A stretch of 64,000 bases of DNA from Neorhizobium huautlense (GCF_002968575.1 NZ_PVBM01000002.1:248001-312000); one strand, 5' to 3'; shown: positions 17,332-25,282, numbered from the stretch's first letter. Notes: generated from the sequence alone by a model not told the origin. A program made the numbers and translations.

Positions 17332-17388
17332 TTTTCACAAGTGATTTCAATCAGTTGCTGTAAAAGTGTTCTTCTCTGGAACGCTTTT

Positions 17389-17477
17389 CATGTTGCGCTG
17401 TGTTGCGTGCTATTCCCCTTGATTTCTCGGCGCTTCCGTAGACACTCGGCTGATCCATGCAACATGGATGCAACATG
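17389..17477. other. Candidate integrase arm-type sites, left end
   Basis: The stretch holds CATGTTGCGC (17389-17398) and GTGTTGCGTG (17400-17409), and then the direct pair GCAACATGGATGCAACATG (17459-17477). The last matches 17 of 19 bases at 27694-27712 beside attR. Repeated GCAACATG units at both ends of an element fit arm-type binding sites for its integrase. The rest of 17332-17539 shows no gene. Confidence 0.45.
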
Positions 17478-17539
17478 CTGAGACGGGGAAGCATGATCGC
17501 GGCAGTGGTTGGCATAGACAGCGTCAAAACGGATCGAGC

Positions 17540-18424
17540 ATGACGGACGAACTAGACTATAGGAATTTCGCCAAGACCTTCTCTGGTGAAATTGAATGGG
17601 TAAATGATTTTCTACTAAATCAGCCTCTTTATAACGCTACTGACGTCGGCCGCGACGCTCGGGGAGCAGCGGTGTTATATCAGGTCGATCAAGGTGAACT
17701 GAATTTCGACTGCCATTGTGCCGAGTGCGGGAAACATAGTGTCTTCCGACGTGAAAGCGGGGATCAGTTCACGGATTATATCAAGTATTCTCCATTCGCT
17801 CGAATTCAGGGAGGGCAGACCGATATAATTAAGGAGCTGACGACAAGTCATCACTTACTCACGGTCGTGATGATCTGTCAGAGAAACAAGACGCACGCTT
17901 TGATTTTCATCGTCAGTTTCGAAGGCGGCCGGATACAGAAAGTCGGTCAGCTTCCGTCTCTTGAAGACATAGCGGGAGCGGACATTGAACGCTTTCGCAA
18001 AATTCTCGGTAAGGGATACTTTCAAGAGCTACGTAGAGCAGGAGGTTTGGCGAGCCACGGTATCGGCATCGGCGCCTTCGTCTATCTCCGTCGCATCTTT
18101 GAGATGCTCATTTGGGAGCACTACAGCGAACACAAGAAGGAGAAGGGCGACATAGAGGGGTTCGAGACTCTCCGTATGGACGAAAAAATAGCGGCTCTTG
18201 CCAATGTCTTGCCAAAAACCTTGGTTGCGAACAAGGCAATCTACTCCATCCTATCAAAGGGAATACACGCGCTTAGCGAGGAGGAATGTCGGGACTATTT
18301 TCCGATCGTCAGGTCGGGCGTGATTGCGATTCTCGAACAGGATTTAGCTGAGAAGGAAAAAATGGAAGCTGACAAGCGCCTTGCCGCCGAAGTTGCTCGA
18401 CTGGCTGGAAAGCTCAAAGGATAG
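17540..18424 (+). CDS. Unrecognised cargo protein with Cys cluster and helical C-terminal domain
   Basis: Codes for 294 residues from the ATG at 17540; a longer reading from 17468 has no ribosome site. Residues about 57-65 read DCHCAECGK, and a second cluster CQRNKTH lies near 118, together suggesting a zinc-ribbon or treble-clef site. The C-terminal half is helical (YLRRIFEMLIWEHY, then AIYSILSKGIHALSEEECRD) and resembles, by eye only, the HEPN/DUF4145-type helical domains found in some toxins and defence proteins. No signal peptide. Codon use is less GC-biased than in host genes. Its position next to attL is typical of cargo genes. Function unknown. Confidence 0.75.
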   Translation: MTDELDYRNFAKTFSGEIEWVNDFLLNQPLYNATDVGRDARGAAVLYQVDQGELNFDCHCAECGKHSVFRRESGDQFTDYIKYSPFARIQGGQTDIIKELTTSHHLLTVVMICQRNKTHALIFIVSFEGGRIQKVGQLPSLEDIAGADIERFRKILGKGYFQELRRAGGLASHGIGIGAFVYLRRIFEMLIWEHYSEHKKEKGDIEGFETLRMDEKIAALANVLPKTLVANKAIYSILSKGIHALSEEECRDYFPIVRSGVIAILEQDLAEKEKMEADKRLAAEVARLAGKLKG

Positions 18425-18545
18425 ACCTGTGGTGTACGTAGATCTCTTCCCGACGCTGGCAATTTCCATAATCTCTGCGTTCGCAAGCTCTGATGGTGGT
18501 AAGCTAAAATGATCTGCTGTCGAAACGGCGCATGGGAGGAAGCAT

Positions 18546-18905
18546 TTGGCTAACAAAAGACCGTTTCTCGGCACTACTACCGATCCGGAAAAGGCGTTCC
18601 CCGGTGAAGATTTTGAAGTCTTGGTAATGCAAGATAAATACGGCATGTACAGCGGTTCCGAGGCAAGTCGCACGGCCAGATACTCTAAAGCCACTGTGCC
18701 AAGGGTTGCTAGGTGCTTAAATCCGCGCTGCCAACAAGGGGGGATTGATCTGCAGATGCAGGTCATGTTTGCCCCGAAAGACGGGTCGGAATATCGGCAA
18801 ACCTACTCCTGCAATGGTCATGAAGGTTCGCCAGCGGGCCGCCGCAAAGGCGACCCGTGCATGAATACCTTCGACATCACCATCACGAAGCGCTCTTCCA
18901 TCTAA
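18546..18905 (+). CDS. Unrecognised small cargo protein with Cys residues
   Basis: Codes for 119 residues from the TTG at 18546, selected because GGGAGGAAGC lies just before it. The middle has CLNPRC and later SCNGHEGS and DPCMN, a possible zinc-binding arrangement; the flanks are beta-like and charged. No family is recognised. It follows the 17540 gene by 121 bases on the same strand and its end overlaps the end of the convergent gene at 18902 by 4 bases. The pair may be a two-gene cargo unit. Confidence 0.65.
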   Translation: MANKRPFLGTTTDPEKAFPGEDFEVLVMQDKYGMYSGSEASRTARYSKATVPRVARCLNPRCQQGGIDLQMQVMFAPKDGSEYRQTYSCNGHEGSPAGRRKGDPCMNTFDITITKRSSI

Positions 18906-19588
18906 GCGGCAGCCGCTTCTTCCCTAAACGGGTCAATCTTCTCGCCAATTACATCCGGCCAGGTGCGAAGCCGTTTTGTGGTAACGCCATCAAGCCGAAT
19001 TACGGTAAGATCCACATGACCGCCAATGCCATACACTTCGGATAAATGCGGGGCTGCCGGATTGCCGCCTTTCCGATGGCGCATCATCTCCATCAGGTCG
19101 GCTCCCGCTTCTTCCAGCCCGGCCGAGAGGCTTTCAATCGAGATCCCCGCGGCGCGCAGCTCGTCCAAAGAAAATGCCGGACCGCCACCAAACTCCGTTC
19201 CCATGGTATGGATAACCCACGGTTCGACACCGTCGATCATCCTTTCGCTCGAAAAGTAGAGGTTGACCGGTCCGGCGTCATCTACAAAGGCCGCGATCAG
19301 GATCTCGAAAGGCTCTGGAGATCCCTTCAACTTGCGACCGTCGAGCCAGATCTGAAGGCGAGAAATCACCTCGTTGACCGTCGCCGACATCTCTCCGAGT
19401 GTTTCGATGTAGGAGGCGAGTATGTCTACAATTGCCGAGGATCCTCGACCAGTGATCGCCAGCGGCCACCGCGACGAGCGACGCACTTTTTCTGCGGTTT
19501 CGACCAACACCCCGTCTGGGGTATAGACCGCACCGTCTGTCAGCAGCTCGATCCGGTCTTCGTAGCAAATGCTCATATAAGCGCTCAT
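18902..19588 (-). CDS. Phage-associated protein, possibly Ntn-hydrolase-like
   Basis: Codes for 228 residues. The ATG at 19588 has AAGGAG six bases away. The N-terminus (MSICYEDRIELLTDGAVYTP) followed by VLVETAEKVRR and WPLAITGRGSS resembles, by eye, the first strands of proteasome/HslV-type Ntn hydrolases (self-recognition of DG, a K after a turn, then a GxG strand). That is an inference; no nucleophile is certain. The rest includes MGTEFGGGPAFSLDELRAAG. It is translationally coupled to the tape-measure gene upstream (ATGA overlap, 19585-19588). In intact phages tail-tip genes follow the tape measure. Confidence 0.6.
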   Translation of the reverse strand: MSAYMSICYEDRIELLTDGAVYTPDGVLVETAEKVRRSSRWPLAITGRGSSAIVDILASYIETLGEMSATVNEVISRLQIWLDGRKLKGSPEPFEILIAAFVDDAGPVNLYFSSERMIDGVEPWVIHTMGTEFGGGPAFSLDELRAAGISIESLSAGLEEAGADLMEMMRHRKGGNPAAPHLSEVYGIGGHVDLTVIRLDGVTTKRLRTWPDVIGEKIDPFREEAAAA

Positions 19589-21213
19589 AAGATGCTCCTT
19601 AGATTGAGGGTGAAGTGTGTGCCGAGAATACCCTTTCCGGACGCAGCGCCGCCCGTGCCTCCGAAAATGACATCAAATGTCGAGCTGAGGAGCCGGTCAC
19701 CGATGCGACTGAGAGCGTTCGCCAGGATGTCGGCGCCGCTTTTGCCTTCTCTTAGATCGGAAACGAGGCCCTCCAGAACATCGCGGCTGACATCCCGCAA
19801 TTGCTCCATTGCCTCCTCGTTGGCACGTATCGCATCGCGCTCGGCATATGTCGCCTCGACGAGCTGCGAAATCTTGGCCCGCTGCTCCTCCGTTGCGGCA
19901 GATCCAGCGCGCCGCAGGGCATTTGCTTCAGCGCGTTCGGCCGCAGTTTTACCCACCATACTTTGCTCAAATTCGAGCTGCTCGATGAGATCAACAACCG
20001 CCTTTTTCTCTCGCTCGGCCTCGCTGATGGCCTGAGATCGCCCGCCCTTGCCGCGCGACCGCGACGCCAGGCGCTCCTCCCTTTCCTTCTCCTGCTGGTA
20101 CTGAGATTTTGTCGCATTCGCCCGGTCGTTCTGGATGGCAACGCTATCGGCCGTGATTTGCCCGTTGACGCTTTGCAGCGGCGCGAGAGTTCCGAGAGCG
20201 GGAAGATTATCGGAGGTAAGCCTGGCAGCAGCAGCTTGCTGCTTAACCTGATTGACGCCAGTGGCCGCGCCCAAAGCTGCCTTGCCCAACTCCTCAAAAG
20301 CGGCCTTGAAATCAACGACGATAGGCAGACCAGTATTGTTGATTGCGGTCGCCAGGGCGTCCGTGACCTTTTGAACTTGCTCCACCTGAAGCGATCCATC
20401 CTTGGCCGATTTAGCGAAGTCGTTGAACGAGGCCTGCAATGCGGTGATTGTTTCCGTCTCCTCACCGGCCGCCTGTAGCTGCGACACAACATCTGCAACC
20501 TTCACCTTGGTGTCGTCGACTGCTTTTCGGACGTCCGCGAGCTTCTTCTCATTGATGATCGCTACGCCTTCCTGAAGGCTGGCGCTCTCCTGCGTCCGCT
20601 TCAGCTCGTCCGCATACTCTCGCAGCGCTGGAACGGCGTCGCCCCATCGATCGGCAACTTGCTGGATAAGCTGCGCCTGCTTCTGCAGCGTTTCCTCCGT
20701 CGCTTCGCCGCCAGATAGCATTTCGGTGAAGTACTGGATGGCCGTGCCACCGAGGGCGATAATCCCAATCGTGGCAAGCGAAACAGGATTGAGAAGCGAC
20801 GTGAATGCGCCGGCCACGGCCGAGACCGCGCCTCGCACACCCGCTTGGCTTCCAAGGGCCTGCGTGATCTGCGTTCCCTGCTGGAGCGCGATCTGGAAGG
20901 GCGATTGACCGCCAGCGAGCTGCACTGAAATATCGTTGAGTTGCGCCGCGAGGTTTGCGGTCTGGACTTTAGAGACGTCCATTGCGGAGCCGAACCGCCT
21001 TGCGCCTTGCTCGGCCGACCTGAAAGCAGAATTTCCATTAGCGGCCACGCGGCCGAACGCTCCTGTTGCGGCTTTGTCGATCCCGCCGAAAGCATTCTCG
21101 ATCGACTTGGTGTCACGCTCGGTTTGCCCGATGAGCTGCTTTAATTGCCGCTGGATTTGGCGAGTATCGGCGCTGATTGACAGCACCAGGCTCTCATTGT
21201 CGGTTGCCATCAC
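19585..21213 (-). CDS. Phage tail tape-measure protein, 3'-truncated
   Basis: Codes for 542 residues. The N-terminus SLVLSISADTRQIQRQLKQL, the segment QLNDISVQLAGGQSPFQIAL and QGTQITQALG are typical of tail-length tape-measure proteins of siphophages; a hydrophobic segment (VSLATIGIIALGGTAIQYF) and coiled coils follow. The usual C-terminal glycine-rich hydrophobic region is only begun (FGGTGGAASGKGILG) and then ends with HFTLNLRSIL, which is encoded by what looks like the leader and ribosome site of the next gene. I read this as a deletion that fused the gene to that leader. No tail tube or chaperone genes precede it. Confidence 0.75.
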   Translation of the reverse strand: MMATDNESLVLSISADTRQIQRQLKQLIGQTERDTKSIENAFGGIDKAATGAFGRVAANGNSAFRSAEQGARRFGSAMDVSKVQTANLAAQLNDISVQLAGGQSPFQIALQQGTQITQALGSQAGVRGAVSAVAGAFTSLLNPVSLATIGIIALGGTAIQYFTEMLSGGEATEETLQKQAQLIQQVADRWGDAVPALREYADELKRTQESASLQEGVAIINEKKLADVRKAVDDTKVKVADVVSQLQAAGEETETITALQASFNDFAKSAKDGSLQVEQVQKVTDALATAINNTGLPIVVDFKAAFEELGKAALGAATGVNQVKQQAAAARLTSDNLPALGTLAPLQSVNGQITADSVAIQNDRANATKSQYQQEKEREERLASRSRGKGGRSQAISEAEREKKAVVDLIEQLEFEQSMVGKTAAERAEANALRRAGSAATEEQRAKISQLVEATYAERDAIRANEEAMEQLRDVSRDVLEGLVSDLREGKSGADILANALSRIGDRLLSSTFDVIFGGTGGAASGKGILGTHFTLNLRSIL

Positions 21214-21307
21214 TTTTTTCCCGATTGGAGATCATATGCATCTGCCACCAATGCGGCCCCCTGACTTTGCCAGGGAGCCGCGCAGGCGGGGAACCGAACC
21301 CACCTGC

Positions 21308-22525
21308 TTACGGAGTGGGAGTCAGAGCTTCTTCGAATGTGCCCGTGATGAGCGCAGCGGCCCGCTTGACCGCGAAGGCCAGGCGCTCCTCAGCTCGGAC
21401 AGTGAGCATGTTCTTGATGAAGTTGTCCCGATCCTCATCGGAGGTGAGAACTTCAGGGTCCATGCGGTCCCAAATCTGCGTCGCCGTTTCAAACGAGCCA
21501 ACAAGGAATTCGTCCTGGTTCATGCTGTTCGTCCAGACAACCGGCAGGCCCCAGAGGGTGTTGGGACCGCCAGACCAAGGACCATTGGAGAGGTAGTTTC
21601 CGTCAGCGTCCTTCTGACCGAGCATGTCCAGCCAATCCCGCGTGTTCAGGATAATCCCCGAAGCCGGAAGGTCGGACTCTTCGGCTTGGCTGATGGCTCT
21701 GCGGATGACATCAATCTTCGTGTCGTCCGGTTCAACACGAGCGATTTCAAAGGCCGTGGCCTGCGGGACCATTCCATGTATGTTCTGGCCGGTTCCATCG
21801 CCATAGAGAAGCTGCAACTCCTCCTTGATGGCAAGGCCATAACGCAGGGAGCCGTCCACAAGTGTGGCCAGCTGCGGAGCATCCTCCATGACTTGGCGAG
21901 ATGCCGGGATCCAGTGCGCGATGGTGCGAACCTGCGCATTGTCCAGCTCGTACTCCAGCACGCTTTCCGGCTTTTGAGCGCCCTCCGCGACGGGCGCCGC
22001 GTTATTCGTGAAGGTCTTTTCCTTGAAGTACTCGACGGCGTTTGAGGTAGTGCGACCGGCACCGCAGAGGGCGCGGACAGTGAGCCGCCGGCGCGGAAGC
22101 ATGACTCCGTTAGGATCTCGGTCCGGCCGGATCAGTGCGCCGCCTGAAGTGCTGATCGATGTGAGGGAGTTTGCGACGCTGATTTTCGCCTTGCCTTTGC
22201 AGCTGTTGGCGACAAAAGCCTGATAATCGCTGCTGTTGGCGACAGTCTGTCCCCATGACATTTCGCTGTCGCCACGCCGCCGCCGGCCCCCGGCTCCGGA
22301 CTGTTCAAGATCGATCTGGCGGGTTTCCAGCCCCTCGATCCGTTCTTGCTGGCGGTCGAGTTGCGACCGAACGTCATTGTTGATGCGGCCTATCTCCTGC
22401 CCGATCTCCCGAAGCGCTTGCATAACCGGATCTCCGGTTTGATTGCGCGGCGCGAAAATGACGGCAGCCGGAAAGGCACAGCTCATCAGAGCTGCCGATA
22501 CCAGTGGCATTCGATTATTTTTCAT
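21308..22525 (-). CDS. HK97-family major capsid protein
   Basis: Codes for 405 residues. Residues about 35-80 form the coiled-coil delta domain (MQALREIGQEIGRINNDVRS then QQERIEGLETRQIDL), normally removed by a prohead protease. The capsid fold follows: SISTSGGALIRPD, HWIPASRQVMEDAPQLATLV, GDGTGQNIHGMVPQ, GIILNTRDWLDML and a C-terminal RAEERLAFAVKRAAAL. Odd: a hydrophobic, signal-like first 34 residues (MKNNRMPLVSAALMSCAFPA then AVIFAPRN). No protease, portal or terminase gene adjoins it. It lies 95 bases before the tape-measure gene, where about ten connector and tail genes would normally be. Confidence 0.88.
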   Translation of the reverse strand: MKNNRMPLVSAALMSCAFPAAVIFAPRNQTGDPVMQALREIGQEIGRINNDVRSQLDRQQERIEGLETRQIDLEQSGAGGRRRRGDSEMSWGQTVANSSDYQAFVANSCKGKAKISVANSLTSISTSGGALIRPDRDPNGVMLPRRRLTVRALCGAGRTTSNAVEYFKEKTFTNNAAPVAEGAQKPESVLEYELDNAQVRTIAHWIPASRQVMEDAPQLATLVDGSLRYGLAIKEELQLLYGDGTGQNIHGMVPQATAFEIARVEPDDTKIDVIRRAISQAEESDLPASGIILNTRDWLDMLGQKDADGNYLSNGPWSGGPNTLWGLPVVWTNSMNQDEFLVGSFETATQIWDRMDPEVLTSDEDRDNFIKNMLTVRAEERLAFAVKRAAALITGTFEEALTPTP

Positions 22526-22627
22526 GAGACTTGCCTCTACTGAGGCGGGACCGGAGCTATTCTTGAGATCGCGCTGCCAATCGCCGCCGTTGAATTGAAC
22601 GGTGGAAAACGAACCGCATCGAGGCGG

Positions 22628-22978
22628 TCATTTGTCGATTGGGTCGGCAGCGCTTGACATGCCGGAGGTCCAAACCGCGTCAGGATTTATGCCCTGACAC
22701 TCGCAGCGCGTGGCATGCGTAACGTCAGAGGTAGGGCAACCGCCGTTTTCTGTCAAGCGAGCATCATCGGCTGTGCTGTGGACGAATGGCGCGTCTCCGA
22801 CGCCAGCCTTAAGCAGACGAATGATCTCGCGACGCGCACTGACCGACCAGCCGGCATCGCGTAGAGCGTGATCAACGATCCGCACGGCAGAAGGCTTGCC
22901 GGGATGTGATTTGAGGGCCGCCGCCGCTTTGCCTCGACTTGTTCGCCGCTTTGGCTGAGAGGCTTTCACGACGGTCAT
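22628..22978 (-). CDS. Hypothetical element protein
   Basis: Codes for 116 residues. The N-terminus is basic (TVVKASQPKRRTSRGKAAAA), then a helical stretch RIVDHALRDAGWSVSARREI, and a tail with three Cys residues (NGGCPTSDVTHATRCECQG). No family is recognised. It overlaps the upstream gene by ATGA (22975-22978), so both are co-translated. It lies directly before the capsid gene; in phages that position often holds packaging or decoration genes, but nothing here supports either. Confidence 0.55.
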   Translation of the reverse strand: MTVVKASQPKRRTSRGKAAAALKSHPGKPSAVRIVDHALRDAGWSVSARREIIRLLKAGVGDAPFVHSTADDARLTENGGCPTSDVTHATRCECQGINPDAVWTSGMSSAADPIDK

Positions 22979-23220
22979 TGCAGGCCCTTCCTATCGAGAG
23001 CGCCAGCCTCGATCCGTGTGGCCAGATCGCGGAAAGCGGCGGCAGTCTTGGCCTTGCCGTCCATAGCGCAGGACTGAGCGGCGGCAAACGTCAGCAATCG
23101 GTCGAGGATTAGCGGAACGGGAGCTCCCGCATCCTCGATCATCATCCGCACTGCGCCGGTGATGAGCTGGTCACACAGCGCCTTCCGGGCTGCGTCAGTT
23201 GTCTCGGCTTTCGTCGCCAT
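22975..23220 (-). CDS. Hypothetical element protein
   Basis: Codes for 81 residues from the ATG at 23220 (MATKAETTDAARKALCDQLI), with AGAAAGGAACCACTC upstream. It is all-helical and acidic/neutral, with no recognisable domain. It is the first gene after a 206-base gap (23221-23426) in which I see no gene; that gap contains GGCCAAATTGGCC and a TTTCCG/CGGAAA hairpin and may hold the promoter for the capsid group. Confidence 0.55.
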   Translation of the reverse strand: MATKAETTDAARKALCDQLITGAVRMMIEDAGAPVPLILDRLLTFAAAQSCAMDGKAKTAAAFRDLATRIEAGALDRKGLQ

Positions 23221-23426
23221 GAGTGGTTCCTTTCTGGCTGAAGACAAACAGGAAAATATTCGATGAAAGAGACGGTCCGGTAGACGCGAGGAGAGCGTAA
23301 CTAACTGTTACTGCTGTCTTTTTCAGCGGCCAAATTGGCCGTTGCTAAAGGGCGTGGCGAAATTTCCGAGTTCGCGGAAAAAAAATGTGCGAGTGCGGGG
23401 GATGCGGGTGGGGAAATGAGGCTTTC

Positions 23427-23732
23427 CTAGACTTTTGACCCGCCCCCTCCCTCGATGACTGTCAGCGCCATCCGTCGTCGGTGCGCCTCTTCCTCGTCGT
23501 ACATCCTCGCCTCCGGCGTCACATAGCCGTCGCGATACGCGCCTTCCTCGATCTGATTGATCGTGCCTTGCAACACGTTGCGAAGCTTGTCTTCTCCGAC
23601 CTCAGCAAGCCATCTGTCGATCGCTAGGCTAAACAGAGCGACGTTGATATCCCTGGCAGCCACCCCGTCGTGTTCCAGCGAGCGAACCATCTTGCCGAAA
23701 GCTTTCTTGGAGCGATCAATCCTGCTCACCAT
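23427..23732 (-). CDS. Hypothetical element protein next to HNH nuclease
   Basis: Codes for 101 residues (MVSRIDRSKKAFGKMVRSLE), helical, ending GGGGSKV. Its start overlaps the end of the HNH gene by 7 bases, so the two are coupled. A small terminase subunit often follows an HNH gene in phages, but no terminase motif is visible here, so function is left open. Confidence 0.6.
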   Translation of the reverse strand: MVSRIDRSKKAFGKMVRSLEHDGVAARDINVALFSLAIDRWLAEVGEDKLRNVLQGTINQIEEGAYRDGYVTPEARMYDEEEAHRRRMALTVIEGGGGSKV

Positions 23733-24103
23733 CTGGCCTTCTCCTCGCGCTGCTTCTGGCTGTCGTGGTATTCTTTGCTCACGGTCTGGATGTTGCTCAT
23801 GTCCCAGAAGAGATCAGGATTGCCGTTGTGAGGCTTGATGTGGTCGGCGACGGGGCTGTTGCCTGCAGGGTACGCGCCGATGCACAGCACGCCAGTTTTC
23901 TGGCAGATCCAGTCATCACGCTTCCAGACCTCCACACGCAGATCCTTCCAGCGCTGGATGCCGTACCACTTCCGCCAATGCAGCTCTGCATCGCGTTGCT
24001 TGAGACGCCGTGCCTCGGCATCTTTGCGGCTGACAGGCTTTGCAGCGCCGAGGCGTGGCGGCAGCGTCGACAGGCGGGGTTTCAGAGTTGTGAGCTTTAC
24101 CAC
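23726..24103 (-). CDS. HNH endonuclease
   Basis: Codes for 125 residues. The core is WICQKTGVLCIG, ADHIKPHNGNPDLFWDMSNI and YHDSQKQ: the beta-beta-alpha metal fold with the DH-N-H catalytic residues and the first Cys pair of the zinc knuckle. A basic N-terminal tail (KLTTLKPRLSTLPPRLGAAK) may bind DNA. Free-standing HNH proteins of this size work with terminase in DNA packaging of HK97-like phages. No terminase is present here. It starts one base before the replication gene ends. Confidence 0.88.
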   Translation of the reverse strand: MVKLTTLKPRLSTLPPRLGAAKPVSRKDAEARRLKQRDAELHWRKWYGIQRWKDLRVEVWKRDDWICQKTGVLCIGAYPAGNSPVADHIKPHNGNPDLFWDMSNIQTVSKEYHDSQKQREEKARW

Positions 24104-24883
24104 CTATCGGCCTCCTGTGATGCTAGACACGCGGTCGACCACAAGCCGAAGGCCTGCGCCTCGGCTCTTCTGCTCGGCCACGAGGGCAGCCTGTTCGATC
24201 TCTGGGGTTATTCGACCGAGGACGATGGTCCTCATCGTCTCGCCTAGCGCTTCGATGGCTTCATCGAGCTGTCGTCTCGCCGCCTCTTCCGCATCTACAA
24301 CCGAGAGTGGTCCTCGTTGAAATTGAGACGAACGCCGCAGGCTTCTTCTCACAAGCCCCTGTACCCTCTCCGCAGACACCGCCGAAGACGTGTTCTCAAG
24401 CTTGGAGACCTGAACCCCTCCACTTGCTCCGTCAGTGCCATTGAGTTTCTGGCTTGAGTTCCTTGATTGAGTTAGGGTGCAAAAACCTGCACTATCTAAG
24501 TGCAACTTTCTGCACCTACTATGTGCAACTTTCTGCACCTTCTCAGGTGGATTTTCGCCCCTTTCAAAGCCGTCAACGATCTCCCGAAAGAGCCTCCAAT
24601 TTGGCTGATAACGCGACCTGAAACCGTTCCCGCCATGCCGGATTTTTACAACCATGCCGATGCGGTTAAGCTCCTCCGTAGCGCTGACGACTGTTCTTCT
24701 GCTTACGTTCGCACGTCGCATTAAGGTCTCCGTTCCGGGGTCGCACTGCCCTGTTTTGACGTTAAAATGGCCAAGGATGATCGCGGCAATCTGCTTTGCG
24801 TTACCTGAAATCGACGCCAAACAGATCGCCCTGTACGCAATGGGAATATCGCTCTTGTCTGGAAGCTCAGGCCGATCGCTCAT
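24104..24883 (-). CDS. Replication initiator-like HTH protein with internal origin
   Basis: Codes for 259 residues. The first 105 contain a winged helix-turn-helix (GNAKQIAAIILGHFN, then PGTETLMRRANVSRRTVVSA and GMVVKIRHGG), as in the HTH_36 replication proteins of phages and islands. The middle (about 115-140) is encoded by three DNA iterons with a 23-bp period, as in lambda O. The C-terminal part is helical (VVDAEEAARRQLDEAIEALG then AEQKSRGAGL). No helicase or primase domain is present, so replication would depend on host or helper enzymes. The start overlaps the preceding small gene by 17 bases. Confidence 0.7.
   Translation of the reverse strand: MSDRPELPDKSDIPIAYRAICLASISGNAKQIAAIILGHFNVKTGQCDPGTETLMRRANVSRRTVVSATEELNRIGMVVKIRHGGNGFRSRYQPNWRLFREIVDGFERGENPPEKVQKVAHSRCRKLHLDSAGFCTLTQSRNSSQKLNGTDGASGGVQVSKLENTSSAVSAERVQGLVRRSLRRSSQFQRGPLSVVDAEEAARRQLDEAIEALGETMRTIVLGRITPEIEQAALVAEQKSRGAGLRLVVDRVSSITGGR
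24477..24538. other. Three iterons, candidate replication origin
   Basis: GTGCA-N6-TGCAC occurs at 24477-24492, 24500-24515 and 24523-24538, each start exactly 23 bases after the last. The second and third share the same core (ACTTTC). The period is not a multiple of three, so the repeat cannot be preserved for the protein sequence. Iterons inside the initiator gene are known from lambda O. Confidence 0.65.
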
Positions 24884-25046
24884 CGTATTCCAGCCGGTGA
24901 GCGAGCCTGGAGGCCTCGATGGCCTCCAAAGTGGTCAGGTCGAACCTGCGGCGAAGAAAGGGCAGGAGTGGGCCAACGACAGTGCCGCGATTGCGTGAAA
25001 GCCACGTCCCGGCGATTTCTATTTTATCGGGTCCGGTGCACTCCAT
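24867..25046 (-). CDS. Small hypothetical element protein
   Basis: Codes for 59 residues from the ATG at 25046, which shares one base with the upstream stop (TGATG). The sequence (MECTGPDKIEIAGTWLSRNR then GTVVGPLLPFLRRRFDLTTL) has the look of a compact helix-turn-helix-like peptide with LEAIEASRLAHRLEYD, but no family is recognised. Its end overlaps the replication gene start by 17 bases, which suggests translational coupling. Confidence 0.6.
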   Translation of the reverse strand: MECTGPDKIEIAGTWLSRNRGTVVGPLLPFLRRRFDLTTLEAIEASRLAHRLEYDERSA

Positions 25047-25282
25047 CACACCGCCCCCTGCCGCTGTTCGCTCTCTTCTGTTTCGACGAGCTGCAGCGCT
25101 TCCAGCGCCAAACGCGACGAAACTGCAATCGAGCGAGTGAGCGCTGAAAGGTCGCTTGGATCGTTCGATTTCATAGGCGTCTGCGACATTTCAAAGGCGA
25201 CACGCTCGGTCAAACGCATGACGGCAAGCGCGTTAAACAGCAGCTCTTGAGCTTCATCGAGACGCGTGGTTTCCCGCTTCAT
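25046..25282 (-). CDS. Small hypothetical element protein
   Basis: Codes for 78 residues from the ATG at 25282, overlapping the upstream stop as ATGA. It is a single helical chain (MKRETTRLDEAQELLFNALA, then LTRSIAVSSRLALEALQLVE). No domain is recognised. It belongs to the tightly packed leftward early operon of the element. Confidence 0.6.
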   Translation of the reverse strand: MKRETTRLDEAQELLFNALAVMRLTERVAFEMSQTPMKSNDPSDLSALTRSIAVSSRLALEALQLVETEESEQRQGAV

